A stretch of 64,000 bases of DNA from Betaproteobacteria bacterium (GTDB lineage Bacteria; Pseudomonadota; Gammaproteobacteria; Burkholderiales; Thiobacillaceae): positions 182,703 through 246,702 of the forward strand of contig JACRAU010000011.1 of assembly GCA_016234655.1 (NCBI GenBank). The letters run 5' to 3'. How positions within the stretch are numbered: position 1 is the first letter of the stretch; each line of letters starts with the position of its first letter. Positions 31,959-39,940 of this stretch are shown piece by piece. The position numbers and the translations under genes were made by a program. The notes beneath the pieces are model-generated. The model was not told the DNA's origin, did no database searches, and worked only from the letters and a program-made list of their open reading frames with translations.

Positions 31959-32873
31959 TTAGAAAACTTGGTCTTTGAGCATGGCCAACAAGTACTGGCC
32001 ATAGGCGTTCTTCTTCAGCGGTTCGGCCAGGCGCTCGACCTGCTCGGCCGTGATATAGCCGAGGCGATAGGCGATCTCTTCCGGACAGGCGATCTTCAGG
32101 CCTTGGCGCCGCTCGATGGTCTCGATGAACTGCGCCGCCTCCAGCAAGGATTCGTGGGTGCCGGTGTCGAGCCAGGCATGGCCCCGCCCCATGAGCGCCA
32201 CGTCCAGCTCGCCCCACTCCAGGTACTGGCGGTTGACGTCGGTGATCTCCAGCTCGCCGCGCGGCGAGGGCTTCAGGTTCTTGGCGATGTCGACCACCCG
32301 GTCGTCGTAGAAATAGAGACCGGTCACGGCATAGCGCGATTTCGGCCGCTCGGGCTTCTCCTCGATGCTGACCGCCCTGCCCTTGGCATCGAACTCCACC
32401 ACGCCGTAACGCTCGGGGTCGGTGACCGGATAGGCGAACACCGTCGCGCCGGTTTGCTTGGTCATGGCATGGCGCAGGTCGTTGGCCAGGTCGTGGCCGT
32501 AGAAGATGTTGTCGCCCAACACCAGAGCGCTGGGGCTGCCGTCGAGGAAGCCCTCGCCCAGAATGAAGGCCTGGGCCAAGCCTTCGGGCTCGGCCTGCAC
32601 CGTGTAATAGAGGTTGAGACCCCACTGCCGGCCATCGCCCAGCATGCGCTCGAAACGCGGGGTGTCGTCCGGCGTCGAGATGACCAGGATGTCGCGGATG
32701 CCGGCCAACATCAGGGTCGCCAGCGGGTAATAGATCATCGGCTTGTCGTAGACCGGCAGCAGTTGCTTGCATACCGCGTGGGTCACCGGATAGAGCCGGG
32801 TGCCGGAGCCGCCGGCCAGGATGATGCCCTTGCGTTGGCGAATGGCGAGTGGCGAGTGGGACGAGGCGTTCAT
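31959..32873 (-). CDS. rfbA: Glucose-1-phosphate thymidylyltransferase
   Basis: First step of the dTDP-rhamnose pathway, making dTDP-glucose. The 304-residue protein has [36 protein letters not shown], and the later [16 protein letters not shown]. About twelve extra N-terminal residues ([12 protein letters not shown]) precede the family core, so a start at a later codon is conceivable. Confidence 0.96.
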   Translation of the reverse strand: MNASSHSPLAIRQRKGIILAGGSGTRLYPVTHAVCKQLLPVYDKPMIYYPLATLMLAGIRDILVISTPDDTPRFERMLGDGRQWGLNLYYTVQAEPEGLAQAFILGEGFLDGSPSALVLGDNIFYGHDLANDLRHAMTKQTGATVFAYPVTDPERYGVVEFDAKGRAVSIEEKPERPKSRYAVTGLYFYDDRVVDIAKNLKPSPRGELEITDVNRQYLEWGELDVALMGRGHAWLDTGTHESLLEAAQFIETIERRQGLKIACPEEIAYRLGYITAEQVERLAEPLKKNAYGQYLLAMLKDQVF

Positions 32874-32876
32874 TGC

Positions 32877-33935
32877 TTAGCGGCCTCCATAGTTCGTCGA
32901 GACCCAGTTGCGGTATTCGCCGCTGGCGATGTGCTCGACCCAATCCAGATTGTCCAGATACCAGCGCACCGTCTTGCGGATGCCGGTGTCGAAGGTTTCG
33001 GCCGGGCGCCAGCCCAGTTCGCGCTCGATCTTGCGCGCGTCGATGGCATAGCGCCGATCGTGGCCGGGCCGGTCCTTCACATAGCTCAGCAGCCGCGCGT
33101 GCGGGCCGGCCGGGTCGGGCCGCATCTCGTCGAGCAAAGCGCAGACCGTCTTCACGATCTCGATGTTCGGCTTCTCGTTCCAGCCGCCGATGTTGTAGGT
33201 CTCGCCCAATCGGCCGCGGGCCAACACCTCGCGAATCGCCGTGCAATGGTCGCCGACATACAGCCAGTCGCGCACGTTCATGCCGTCGCCGTAGATCGGC
33301 AAGGGCTTGCCCTGGGTGGCGTTGAGGATCATCAGCGGGATCAGCTTCTCCGGGAACTGATAGGGGCCGTAGTTGTTCGAGCAATTGGTGGTCAGCGTCG
33401 GCAGGCCGTAGGTGTGGTGATAGGCCCGCACCAGATGATCCGAGGCCGCCTTGGACGCCGAATAGGGGCTGTTCGGCGCATAGGGCGTGGTCTCGGTGAA
33501 GGCCGCATCGTCCGGGCCGAGCGAACCGTAGACCTCGTCGGTCGAGACATGCAGAAAGCGGAAGGCCGCCTTCTCCGCATCCGGCAAGGCGCCCCAGTAG
33601 TCGCGGGTCTCTTCCAGCAGATGGAAGCTGCCGAGCACATTGGTCTGGATGAAGTCCTCCGGGCCGTGGATGGAGCGGTCGACGTGCGACTCGGCCGCGA
33701 AGTTGACGATCGCCCGTGGCCGGTGTTCCTTGAGCAGGCGTTCGACCAGAGCGCGGTCGCCGATATCGCCCTGCACGAAGACATGGCGGGCGTCGCCTTT
33801 CAGTGCTGCCAGGTTTTCCAGATTGCCGGCGTAGGTCAGCTTATCCAGGTTGAGCACCGGCTCGTCCGAGCCGCGCAGCCAATCCAATACGAAGTTGGAG
33901 CCGATAAATCCGGCCCCGCCAGTCACCAGAATCAT
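32877..33935 (-). CDS. rfbB: dTDP-glucose 4,6-dehydratase
   Basis: Second step of the pathway and first gene of the operon. The 352-residue extended short-chain dehydrogenase has [38 protein letters not shown] and the catalytic [15 protein letters not shown]. The order rfbB-A-C-D gives all enzymes for the dTDP-L-rhamnose used in O-antigen or exopolysaccharide. No glycosyltransferases are adjacent. Confidence 0.96.
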   Translation of the reverse strand: MILVTGGAGFIGSNFVLDWLRGSDEPVLNLDKLTYAGNLENLAALKGDARHVFVQGDIGDRALVERLLKEHRPRAIVNFAAESHVDRSIHGPEDFIQTNVLGSFHLLEETRDYWGALPDAEKAAFRFLHVSTDEVYGSLGPDDAAFTETTPYAPNSPYSASKAASDHLVRAYHHTYGLPTLTTNCSNNYGPYQFPEKLIPLMILNATQGKPLPIYGDGMNVRDWLYVGDHCTAIREVLARGRLGETYNIGGWNEKPNIEIVKTVCALLDEMRPDPAGPHARLLSYVKDRPGHDRRYAIDARKIERELGWRPAETFDTGIRKTVRWYLDNLDWVEHIASGEYRNWVSTNYGGR

Positions 33936-33952
33936 TTACTTACTCGCAAAAA

Positions 33953-35353
33953 TCAAAGCACACCGGCCGCGTGGTCGGCCAGGCGCGAACGCTCGCCGCG
34001 CGCCAGGGTGATGTGGCCGCTATGCGGCCAGCCCTTGAAGCGGTCGACCACATAGGTCAGGCCGGAACTGCCCTCGGTCAGGTAAGGCGTGTCGATCTGG
34101 GCGATGTTGCCCAGGCAGACCACCTTGGTGCCGGGGCCGGCGCGGGTGATCAGGGTCTTCATCTGCTTGGGCGTCAGGTTCTGCGCCTCGTCGATGATGA
34201 GGAACTTGTTGATAAAGGTGCGGCCGCGCATGAAGTTGAGCGACTTCACCTTGATCCGCGAGCGGATCAAGTCCTGGGTCGCCGCCCGGCCCCACTCGCC
34301 CGCCTCGTCGTCGGTCTTGTTCAGCACGTCGAGGTTGTCTTCTAGCGCGCCCATCCACGGCGTCATCTTCTCTTCCTCGGTGCCGGGCAGGAAACCGATG
34401 TCCTCGCCCACCGGCACGGTCACCCGGGTCATGATGATCTCGCTGTAAATCTTGCTCTCCAGAGTCTGGGTCAGGCCCGCCGCCAGCGTCAGCAGGGTCT
34501 TGCCGGTGCCGGCTTGGCCGAGCAAGGTGACGAAGTCGATCTCCGGGTCCATCAGCATATTGAGCGCGAAGTTCTGCTCGCGGTTGCGCGCGGTGATGCC
34601 CCAGACCGCATTTTTGTGGTGGGTAAAGTCCTTCACCGTGGCCAGCACCGCCGTCTTGCCGGCCAGCTCGGTCACGATGGCATGCAGCGGCTGCTCGCCT
34701 TCCTGGTAGACGAATTCGTTGATCAGCAGAGAACTGCTCAAGGGGCCGGTGACCTTGTAATAGCTATGGCCGTCCTTCTGCCACGACTCCATGCCCTTGC
34801 CGTGCTTTTCCCAGAAATCCACCGACAGTTCGCGCACGCCGGTATACAAGAGGTCGGTGTCTTCCAGCACCTTGTCGTTGAAGTAGTCCTCGGCCTGGAT
34901 GCCCAAGGCACGCGCCTTGATGCGCATGTTGATGTCCTTGGACACCAGCACGACCTCGCGCCCCTGATGCTGCGTCTTGAGGTAGCTCACCACGCCGAGA
35001 ATCTGGTTGTCCACCTTGCTGTGCGGCAGCACGGCGACCGCATCGCCGACGATGGCATGGGTTTGCAGGATCAAGCGGCCGGTCGCCGCATTGTGGCTGT
35101 GCGTCGCCAAAGGCGCGCCGTCGGCGATATCCAGCTCGCAGGCGCTGACGATTTCATCGAGAAAGCGGCTGACCTGGCGGGCGTTGCGCGAGACCTCGGA
35201 CATGCCCTTCTTGTTGTGGTCCAACTCTTCGAGAGTGGCCATCGGCAAGTAGATGTCATGCTCTTGGAAGCGGTAGAGGCAAGTCGGGTCGTGCAGCAGA
35301 ACGTTGGTATCGAGGACGAAGAGTTTGTTCGATTTGGCGGATTTTTTAGCCAT
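33953..35353 (-). CDS. PIN-PhoH family ATPase/ribonuclease (YlaK-type)
   Basis: A 466-residue two-domain protein. The N-terminal PIN nuclease domain (about 10-160) has FVLDTNVLLHDP, TLEELDHNKKG and further acidic residues (VLVSKDINMRIKA). The C-terminal PhoH ATPase has Walker A GQAGTGKTLLTLAAG and Walker B FLIIDEAQNLTPKQ, with TLITRAGPGTKVVCLGNIAQID. Relatives are RNA-unwinding or RNA-cleaving enzymes, often toxin-antitoxin related in actinobacteria; the role here is not known. It lies next to the bcp gene. Confidence 0.9.
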   Translation of the reverse strand: MAKKSAKSNKLFVLDTNVLLHDPTCLYRFQEHDIYLPMATLEELDHNKKGMSEVSRNARQVSRFLDEIVSACELDIADGAPLATHSHNAATGRLILQTHAIVGDAVAVLPHSKVDNQILGVVSYLKTQHQGREVVLVSKDINMRIKARALGIQAEDYFNDKVLEDTDLLYTGVRELSVDFWEKHGKGMESWQKDGHSYYKVTGPLSSSLLINEFVYQEGEQPLHAIVTELAGKTAVLATVKDFTHHKNAVWGITARNREQNFALNMLMDPEIDFVTLLGQAGTGKTLLTLAAGLTQTLESKIYSEIIMTRVTVPVGEDIGFLPGTEEEKMTPWMGALEDNLDVLNKTDDEAGEWGRAATQDLIRSRIKVKSLNFMRGRTFINKFLIIDEAQNLTPKQMKTLITRAGPGTKVVCLGNIAQIDTPYLTEGSSGLTYVVDRFKGWPHSGHITLARGERSRLADHAAGVL

Positions 35354-35368
35354 CTGCTTAGCTTGCCT

Positions 35369-35833
35369 TTACGCTGATTTCGTGGAAGTTCTAATGTAAT
35401 CGAGCACCGCCTGGGCATGGCCCGGCACTTTGACGCCCCGCCATGATTGCACCACCCGACCCTTTTCGTCGACTAGAAAGGTGCTGCGCTCGATACCCCT
35501 CACCTGTTTGCCATACAGATTCTTCATCTTGATGACATCGAAGGCCTGGCAGGCCGATTCTTCGCCGTCCGACAACAAATCGAAAGGCAGGCCCAGCTTG
35601 GTCTTGAAATTCGCATGCGATTTCAGGCTATCGCGGGAAACACCGTGGATCGCCCAACCCAGGGCCTGGAACTCGGGGTACAAGCGGGCGAAATCCTGGC
35701 CTTCCGTGGTACAGCCAGGGGTGCCGTCCTTGGGATAAAAATACAGAACGTAAGGTTTGCCTTGCTCGGCGGAACGGAATATCTGGCCTGAGGTGCTGGG
35801 TAGCTCGATGGCTGGAACGGGCTGGGTTTTCAT
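35369..35833 (-). CDS. bcp: Peroxiredoxin, Bcp/PrxQ type
   Basis: A thiol peroxidase that reduces hydrogen peroxide and organic hydroperoxides. The 154-residue protein has FYPKDGTPGCTTEGQDF with the peroxidatic Cys. The position five residues on, where many PrxQ proteins have the resolving Cys, is Gln; another Cys occurs at DGEESACQAFD. This may indicate a different resolving mechanism. The protein starts MKTQPVPAIELPSTSG, normal for the family. Confidence 0.93.
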   Translation of the reverse strand: MKTQPVPAIELPSTSGQIFRSAEQGKPYVLYFYPKDGTPGCTTEGQDFARLYPEFQALGWAIHGVSRDSLKSHANFKTKLGLPFDLLSDGEESACQAFDVIKMKNLYGKQVRGIERSTFLVDEKGRVVQSWRGVKVPGHAQAVLDYIRTSTKSA

Positions 35834-35902
35834 GGATACTGGGTTTCCCTCGGCCCGATTATGCGCAATGTGCCCTGGCGCTTCAATAGGACACTGCCTT
35901 GC

Positions 35903-37123
35903 CTATGATTCGATCAATAGCCCTTCCGTCCAGGCCAGCGCCTTGAGCTGGGCCGCGTTGACGTCGGCCGGACTGCATTCCAGTTCCCCGGCCAGAAGTT
36001 CGACCTTCTCGAAGTCCTGCTTCTCGCAGGCCTCGGCCAGGCTTAGGTATGAGGCATAGCGGCCTTGCCGGTGCAGCAAGGCCTCTTTCACCGGCCCGGC
36101 CAGGGGCGTGCGCTCGAGCACTTCCGCCATCGGCATTTCCATCAACACGTCCAGCAAGGAAAACAGTCCGACGATGAACAAGTCTTCCTGCTCATGCCGG
36201 CCGACCCGCCCTTCGCCCAGCAATTCGCAGATGCGGCCCCGATTGACCGCCGTGCGCGCCAACAAGGAGGCCGTCTGGCTATCGCTGGCCGAAACCAGCA
36301 GCAGCGACAACCAGCGATAGAGCGAGTTCAGGCCGATGACCGCCAGGGCCTGCCGGATGTTGTGCACCTCGCGCGCCAGGCTGAACGAAGCGGAATTGAC
36401 GAAACGCAGCAGCCTGAAGGTCAGGGCGGCGTCGCGCCGCAAGGGCTCTTCGAGTTCCTTCAAATCCTCGCAGACGCGCACCCGATTCATCAGCTCCAAC
36501 ACCGTCACCTGGGTCGGCTTGATGGTCTTGTTGGCGATGTTCTCTGGATGGGCGAAGTAATAGCCTTGGAAATACTCGATGCCCTCCGCCTTGCACAACT
36601 CGAACATCTCCCGTGTTTCGACCTTCTCGGCCAGCAGCTTGCCCTTATATATCGAGCTGACATGGCGGATGATCTCCACCGTCTTCTCGGGCGGTTGCTC
36701 CAGCACGTCCAGCTTGATGTAATCGACCAAGGGCATCAGCACTTGGTATTCGGGCAGGCAGACGAAGTCGTCCAAGGCAAAACGAAAGCCGCGTTGGCGC
36801 AGTTCTTGGATGCGTGCCACCAATACCGGCGACACCTTCACCGTTTCCAGTATCTCGAACACCACATGCTCTTGCGGCAGCAAGGTGATGTATTCGCTCA
36901 TCAAGGTCGATTCGTCGAGATTGATGAAGGCCAGGCTGCCTTGCAGCAGCCAATCGGTGCCTAGACATAGGGTGCTGCTGATGACCTCGACACCGGCCTG
37001 AAGGGGATCGCGCACATCGGCGCAAAGGCTGGCCGCCGTTTGCCGAAACAACAATTCATAAGCAATAAGCCTATGTTCCCCATCGACAATGGGCTGCCGA
37101 GCCAGATAACTCACCGAGTTCAT
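35903..37123 (-). CDS. EAL-HDOD signalling protein (YuxH type)
   Basis: A 406-residue protein starting MNSVSYLARQPIVDGEHRLIAYELLFR. The EAL-like part keeps E (YELLFR), N (INLDES), E (FEILE), DD (ALDDF), K (IKLD), E (AEKVET) and Q (FQGYYF), although EAL reads ELL and DDFG reads DDFV. The HDOD domain (about 200-390) has RVRVCEDLKELEEPLRRDAA and LLRFVNSASFSLAREVHNIRQ. Many relatives bind or fail to hydrolyse c-di-GMP, so catalysis is uncertain. A motility or surface-behaviour role is inferred from family. Confidence 0.88.
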   Translation of the reverse strand: MNSVSYLARQPIVDGEHRLIAYELLFRQTAASLCADVRDPLQAGVEVISSTLCLGTDWLLQGSLAFINLDESTLMSEYITLLPQEHVVFEILETVKVSPVLVARIQELRQRGFRFALDDFVCLPEYQVLMPLVDYIKLDVLEQPPEKTVEIIRHVSSIYKGKLLAEKVETREMFELCKAEGIEYFQGYYFAHPENIANKTIKPTQVTVLELMNRVRVCEDLKELEEPLRRDAALTFRLLRFVNSASFSLAREVHNIRQALAVIGLNSLYRWLSLLLVSASDSQTASLLARTAVNRGRICELLGEGRVGRHEQEDLFIVGLFSLLDVLMEMPMAEVLERTPLAGPVKEALLHRQGRYASYLSLAEACEKQDFEKVELLAGELECSPADVNAAQLKALAWTEGLLIES

Positions 37124-37243
37124 TTATCGTTTTTTCTCCATCCGCCCATCTAAGAGCCTGTCCCACCACGGCGCGAGTAGAACACCAGCCCCGCCCGAGA
37201 TCAAGATAAAGATACTGGGGATCGAACAACGATGACAACAACT

Positions 37244-37292
37244 AAAAAGGGGCACGAGGCCCCATTTTTAATCTGGCGGAGAGGGCGGGATT
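37244..37292 (-). repeat. Copy A of a 49-bp repeat: tRNA-Ser 3' end plus terminator
   Basis: Identical over 49 bases to 37429-37477. On the minus strand it consists of the last 19 tRNA-Ser bases (half the T-loop, T-stem, acceptor and CCA) followed by the hairpin GGGGC/GCCCC and a T-tract. It is a broken gene end, not a functional tRNA. Confidence 0.9.
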
Positions 37293-37370
37293 GTTCGCGC
37301 CTCGCCTTACGGCGATCCACGAATCCCTCCGCTACGCTTCGGGACCGCGCCATGCGCGTCCAGCCGAGCC

Positions 37371-37391
37371 GTGCTCGGCTAGTCGAACCGA
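37371..37391. repeat. Hairpin in the tRNA-flanking insert
   Basis: GCCGAGC-CGT-GCTCGGC is a perfect seven-base stem with a three-base loop. It is one of several short three-base-loop hairpins in the segments inserted beside tRNA-Ser. Confidence 0.6.
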
Positions 37392-37405
37392 GCGGCTTCT
37401 CGAAC

Positions 37406-37454
37406 TACCCACCCTCTCCGCCAAATAAAAAAAGGGGCACGAGGCCCCATTTTT
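37406..37454. repeat. Palindrome centred on the tRNA terminator
   Basis: The plus strand shows ACCCTCTCCGCCAAATAAAA on the left and TTTTTAATCTGGCGGAGAGG on the right of the hairpin GGGGC-ACGAG-GCCCC. The left arm is therefore an inverted, slightly diverged copy of the tRNA 3' end (ACCC in place of GCCC), making an imperfect palindrome with arms of about 27 bases. Confidence 0.7.
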
Positions 37455-37457
37455 AAT
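37429..37457 (-). terminator. Terminator of tRNA-Ser
   Basis: Directly after the encoded CCA, the minus strand gives GGGGC-CTCGT-GCCCC followed by seven T. The same structure is duplicated at 37244-37272 after the partial 3' copy. Confidence 0.8.
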
Positions 37458-37458
37458 C

Positions 37459-37549
37459 TGGCGGAGAGGGCGGGATTCGAACCCGCGTTAGGGTATTACC
37501 CTAAACACGCTTTCCAGGCGTGCGACTTAAACCACTCATCCACCTCTCC
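37459..37549 (-). tRNA. tRNA-Ser (anticodon GGA)
   Basis: A 91-base gene including encoded CCA. The acceptor stem GGAGAGG pairs with CCTCTCC. The anticodon loop is CTGGAAA in stem CACGC/GCGTG, giving anticodon GGA (minus 37515-37513). The long variable arm TTAGGGT-AAT-ACCCTAA is typical of serine tRNA, and the T arm is GCGGG-TTCGAAT-CCCGC. It reads UCC and UCU codons. Confidence 0.97.
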
Positions 37550-37606
37550 AGATTTTTTACATGCCATTGCCACACGCTTTGGCTCCGGCCGCGCCCTCCG
37601 GGCGCT

Positions 37607-37629
37607 TAACTTGCACTTTGTGCAAGTTA
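37607..37629. repeat. Perfect ten-base hairpin beside tRNA-Ser
   Basis: TAACTTGCAC-TTT-GTGCAAGTTA. It follows GCGCCC-TCC-GGGCGC (about 37591-37605) and precedes GCCAC-TGC-GTGGC (about 37646-37658). All three have three-base loops, and all lie between the intact tRNA and its partial 5' copy. Confidence 0.75.
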
Positions 37630-37664
37630 GCCTACGCCGCAACAAGCCACTGCGTGGCGTGTTG

Positions 37665-37706
37665 TCCAGGCGTGCGACTTAAACCACTCATCCACCTCTC
37701 CAGATT
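37665..37706 (-). repeat. Partial copy of tRNA-Ser: 5' half to the anticodon
   Basis: Forty-two bases identical to 37513-37554. It covers five bases of upstream flank and tRNA nucleotides 1 to 36, and identity stops right after the third anticodon base. It lies upstream of the intact gene in the direction of transcription. The remainder is replaced by hairpin-rich sequence. Confidence 0.92.
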
Positions 37707-37756
37707 CCTTCGTTGATCGAAGGGAAACCCCGATCGCGGACGGATGAAAGCGCGCG

Positions 37757-37785
37757 AGAATACACGTAAGGCAGCGGCAAGGCAA
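37757..37785 (-). promoter_or_regulatory. Candidate promoter for tRNA-Ser
   Basis: On the minus strand, TTGCCT (37785-37780) and TATTCT (37762-37757) with a 17-base spacer. It lies in front of the partial 5' copy, so the intact gene would be read through about 200 bases of duplicated and palindromic sequence unless it has its own promoter. Confidence 0.4.
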
Positions 37786-37872
37786 GGCTGGACAGGCATT
37801 TCGGCCTAAATTCGCGCCAACGCCGAGTGCTAGAATGCGGGCCGTTCCCACTCGACCCCACCGGGCATTGCC

Positions 37873-38568
37873 ATGAATTACCGCTTTATCCTGCGCGGCC
37901 TCATCGTGATCGCGTCGCTGGCGATACTGGGCTATCTGCTCGGCACCGCGCAGCTGGCCGGCGTACTCGACGAAAAATGGATAGACCGGAGCGTGCGCGG
38001 CCACGGACTGAATGGCGATCTGCTATTTTTGGCGGTCGGCGGACTGGCCACCGCGGTCGGACTGCCTAGGCAATTGATCGCTTTTCTCGGCGGCTATGCC
38101 TATGGCATCTGGGCCGGCACCCTGCTAGCGACCTTGGCCGCGGGCCTGGGGTGCGTCCTGACCTTCTACTATGCCCGTTTCCTGGGGCGCTCGATGATTG
38201 CCGGCCGTTATTCCGCGCGCATCGGAAGGCTGGATGACTTCGTCCACGATCACCCCTTCAACATGACCCTGTTGATCCGTCTATTGCCGGTCGGCAGCAA
38301 CCTGGCGACCAATCTGGTCGCCGGCGTCTCCAGCGTGCGCGCCCTGCCCTTCTTTGCCGGCTCCGTGCTGGGCTATCTGCCGCAAAGCCTGGTCTTCGCC
38401 CTGGTCGGCGGCGGCGTGCAAGTGGACAACGCCTGGCGCATCGCGCTGGCGATCGGTCTGTTCATCGTCTCTGGCATGCTGGGCATCCGGCTCTACCAGC
38501 GCTTCCGGCATGGCAAGAGCTTCGATGAGCGGGTGGACGAAAGGCTGGGGGCATCCGGCGAAGGCTGA
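37873..38568 (+). CDS. VTT-domain (DedA/TVP38-like) membrane protein
   Basis: A 231-residue protein with a first helix at about 5-27, a hydrophobic block around 45-100 with the family-like GLPRQLIAFLGGYAYGIWAG, and further helices to about 215. The central segment with VGSNLATNLVAGVS and FFAGSVLGYLPQSLVFALVGGG matches the VTT/SNARE-associated family. Members are lipid scramblases or undecaprenyl-phosphate flippases in some bacteria; the substrate here is unknown. It is transcribed away from tRNA-Ser. Confidence 0.82.
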   Translation: MNYRFILRGLIVIASLAILGYLLGTAQLAGVLDEKWIDRSVRGHGLNGDLLFLAVGGLATAVGLPRQLIAFLGGYAYGIWAGTLLATLAAGLGCVLTFYYARFLGRSMIAGRYSARIGRLDDFVHDHPFNMTLLIRLLPVGSNLATNLVAGVSSVRALPFFAGSVLGYLPQSLVFALVGGGVQVDNAWRIALAIGLFIVSGMLGIRLYQRFRHGKSFDERVDERLGASGEG

Positions 38569-38589
38569 ACGCCACTCAGCCGAACAGGC

Positions 38590-39792
38590 TTACCAGTTGG
38601 TTTCCCGCTCCGGCGTCGCCGATATCTTGTGAATGGACAGGTCCGCGCCGTTGAATTCCTCTTCGGCGTCGAGACGAATACCGACGGTGTATTTGAGCAG
38701 GCCATAGACCAAGGCACCGCCCGCCAGGGCCACAAGCACCCCTGCCAGGGTGCCCACGGTTTGCGCGCCCAAGGTCACGCCACCCAATCCGCCCAAGGCC
38801 GGCGCACCGAAAATACCCGCGGCGATGCCGCCCCAGGCGCCGCACAGGCCATGCAAGGGCCAGACGCCGAGCACGTCGTCGATCCGCCACTTGTTCTGGG
38901 TGATGGTGAACATCCAGACGAACAGCGCACCCGCGACCGCACCGGTCGCCAGCGCCCCGGCCGGATGCATCAGGTCGGAGCCGGCGCAAACCGCCACCAA
39001 GCCGGCCAACGGACCGTTATGGATGAAGCCGGGGTCGTTGCGGCCGAGGAACAGCGCCGCCAGGGTGCCGCCGACCATGGCCATCAGCGAATTCACCGCG
39101 ACCAGACCCGAGGCCGCCTCGACGCTCTGCGCCGACATCACATTGAAGCCGAACCAGCCGACGGTCAAAACCCAGGCACCCAGGGCGAGGAAGGGAATGC
39201 TCGACGGCGGGTGGGCCGACACCATGCCGTCATGGCGATAGCGGCCACGCCGGGCCCCGAGCAGGAGCACGGCCGGCAAGGCGATCCAGCCGCCGATCGC
39301 ATGCACCACCACGGAACCGGCAAAGTCGTGGAACTTGGCGCCGAACGCGCCGTTGATCCAATCCTGGAAGCCTAAGTTGTTGTTCCAGACCAGACCCTCG
39401 AAGAAGGGATAGACGAAGCCGACCAGCATGAACGTCGCCGCCAACTGCGGATTGAAGCTGGCCCGCTCGGCGATACCGCCGGAGATGATGGCCGGGATGG
39501 CGGCGGCGAAGGTTAGCAGGAAGAAGAACTTGACCAGGTCGTAGCCATTCTTCTGCGTCAGCACCGCCGCGCCGGACATGAAATCGACGCCGTAGGCCAG
39601 CGTGTAGCCGATAAAGAAATAGGCGATGGTCGAAACGCTGAAGTCGGTCAGTATCTTGACCAAGGCATTGACCTGGTTCTTCTTGCGCACCGTGCCCAAT
39701 TCAAGGAAGGCAAACCCCGCATGCATGGCCAATACCATCACCGCCCCAAGCAGCAGAAAGACAACATCGGCACCGGATTTAAACGCGTCCAT
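38590..39792 (-). CDS. amt: Ammonium transporter
   Basis: An Amt/Mep/Rh channel of 400 residues with about eleven helices. The pore twin histidines are visible in VVHAIGGWIALPAVLLLG and PLHGLCGAWGGIAAG. The ATG at 39792 (MDAFKSGADVVFLLLG) is preferred because GGAGA lies seven bases upstream. No glnK is adjacent, which is unusual for amt genes. A sigma-54 promoter lies upstream, so nitrogen control is likely. Confidence 0.95.
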   Translation of the reverse strand: MDAFKSGADVVFLLLGAVMVLAMHAGFAFLELGTVRKKNQVNALVKILTDFSVSTIAYFFIGYTLAYGVDFMSGAAVLTQKNGYDLVKFFFLLTFAAAIPAIISGGIAERASFNPQLAATFMLVGFVYPFFEGLVWNNNLGFQDWINGAFGAKFHDFAGSVVVHAIGGWIALPAVLLLGARRGRYRHDGMVSAHPPSSIPFLALGAWVLTVGWFGFNVMSAQSVEAASGLVAVNSLMAMVGGTLAALFLGRNDPGFIHNGPLAGLVAVCAGSDLMHPAGALATGAVAGALFVWMFTITQNKWRIDDVLGVWPLHGLCGAWGGIAAGIFGAPALGGLGGVTLGAQTVGTLAGVLVALAGGALVYGLLKYTVGIRLDAEEEFNGADLSIHKISATPERETNW

Positions 39793-39824
39793 CGATTTCT
39801 CCAAAATCAAATCGGGTAATTGCT

Positions 39825-39840
39825 AGCAAAAGCCATGCCT
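39825..39840 (-). promoter_or_regulatory. Sigma-54 promoter of amt
   Basis: The minus strand reads AGGCATGGCTTTTGCT, with GG at 39839-39838 and GC at 39827-39826 exactly ten bases apart. It matches the consensus TGGCACG-N4-TTGCA at nearly all key positions. The start codon is 33 bases on. NtrC-like half sites (TGGTGCG near 39880, GCGCAC near 39850) lie upstream. Confidence 0.75.
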
Positions 39841-39884
39841 TATATTAGTGCGCTATAAAACAACAACTTAGGAATTTCGCACCA

Positions 39885-39911
39885 AAACAAAACGCCCCGT
39901 TTTGGGGCGTT
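39885..39911 (-). terminator. Terminator of the mla-his-tat unit
   Basis: On the minus strand AACGCCCC-AAAAC-GGGGCGTT is followed by TTGTTTT. It lies 30 bases beyond the tatC stop and just before the amt promoter, so it insulates nitrogen control from the operon upstream. Confidence 0.85.
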
Positions 39912-39940
39912 CAAGGCGTAACGCACACAAGCGGTGCGCA

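Larger units (their letters stand above)
37124..37872. other. Non-coding region around tRNA-Ser
   Basis: Apart from the tRNA, its terminator, the partial copies and hairpins listed separately, no protein gene is supported here. Open frames in the region read across the tRNA and hairpins and resemble nothing known. An additional stem CCTTCG-TTGAT-CGAAGG lies at 37707-37723. Confidence 0.6.

Noticed and set aside
31875..34055. Long plus-strand frame opposite rfbA and rfbB
   Set aside because: Same type of antisense shadow; both rfb genes have complete catalytic motifs on the minus strand.
37232..37456. Small plus-strand frame across the tRNA repeats
   Set aside because: It reads through two terminator hairpins and tRNA fragments; the residues follow from structured RNA sequence rather than coding selection.
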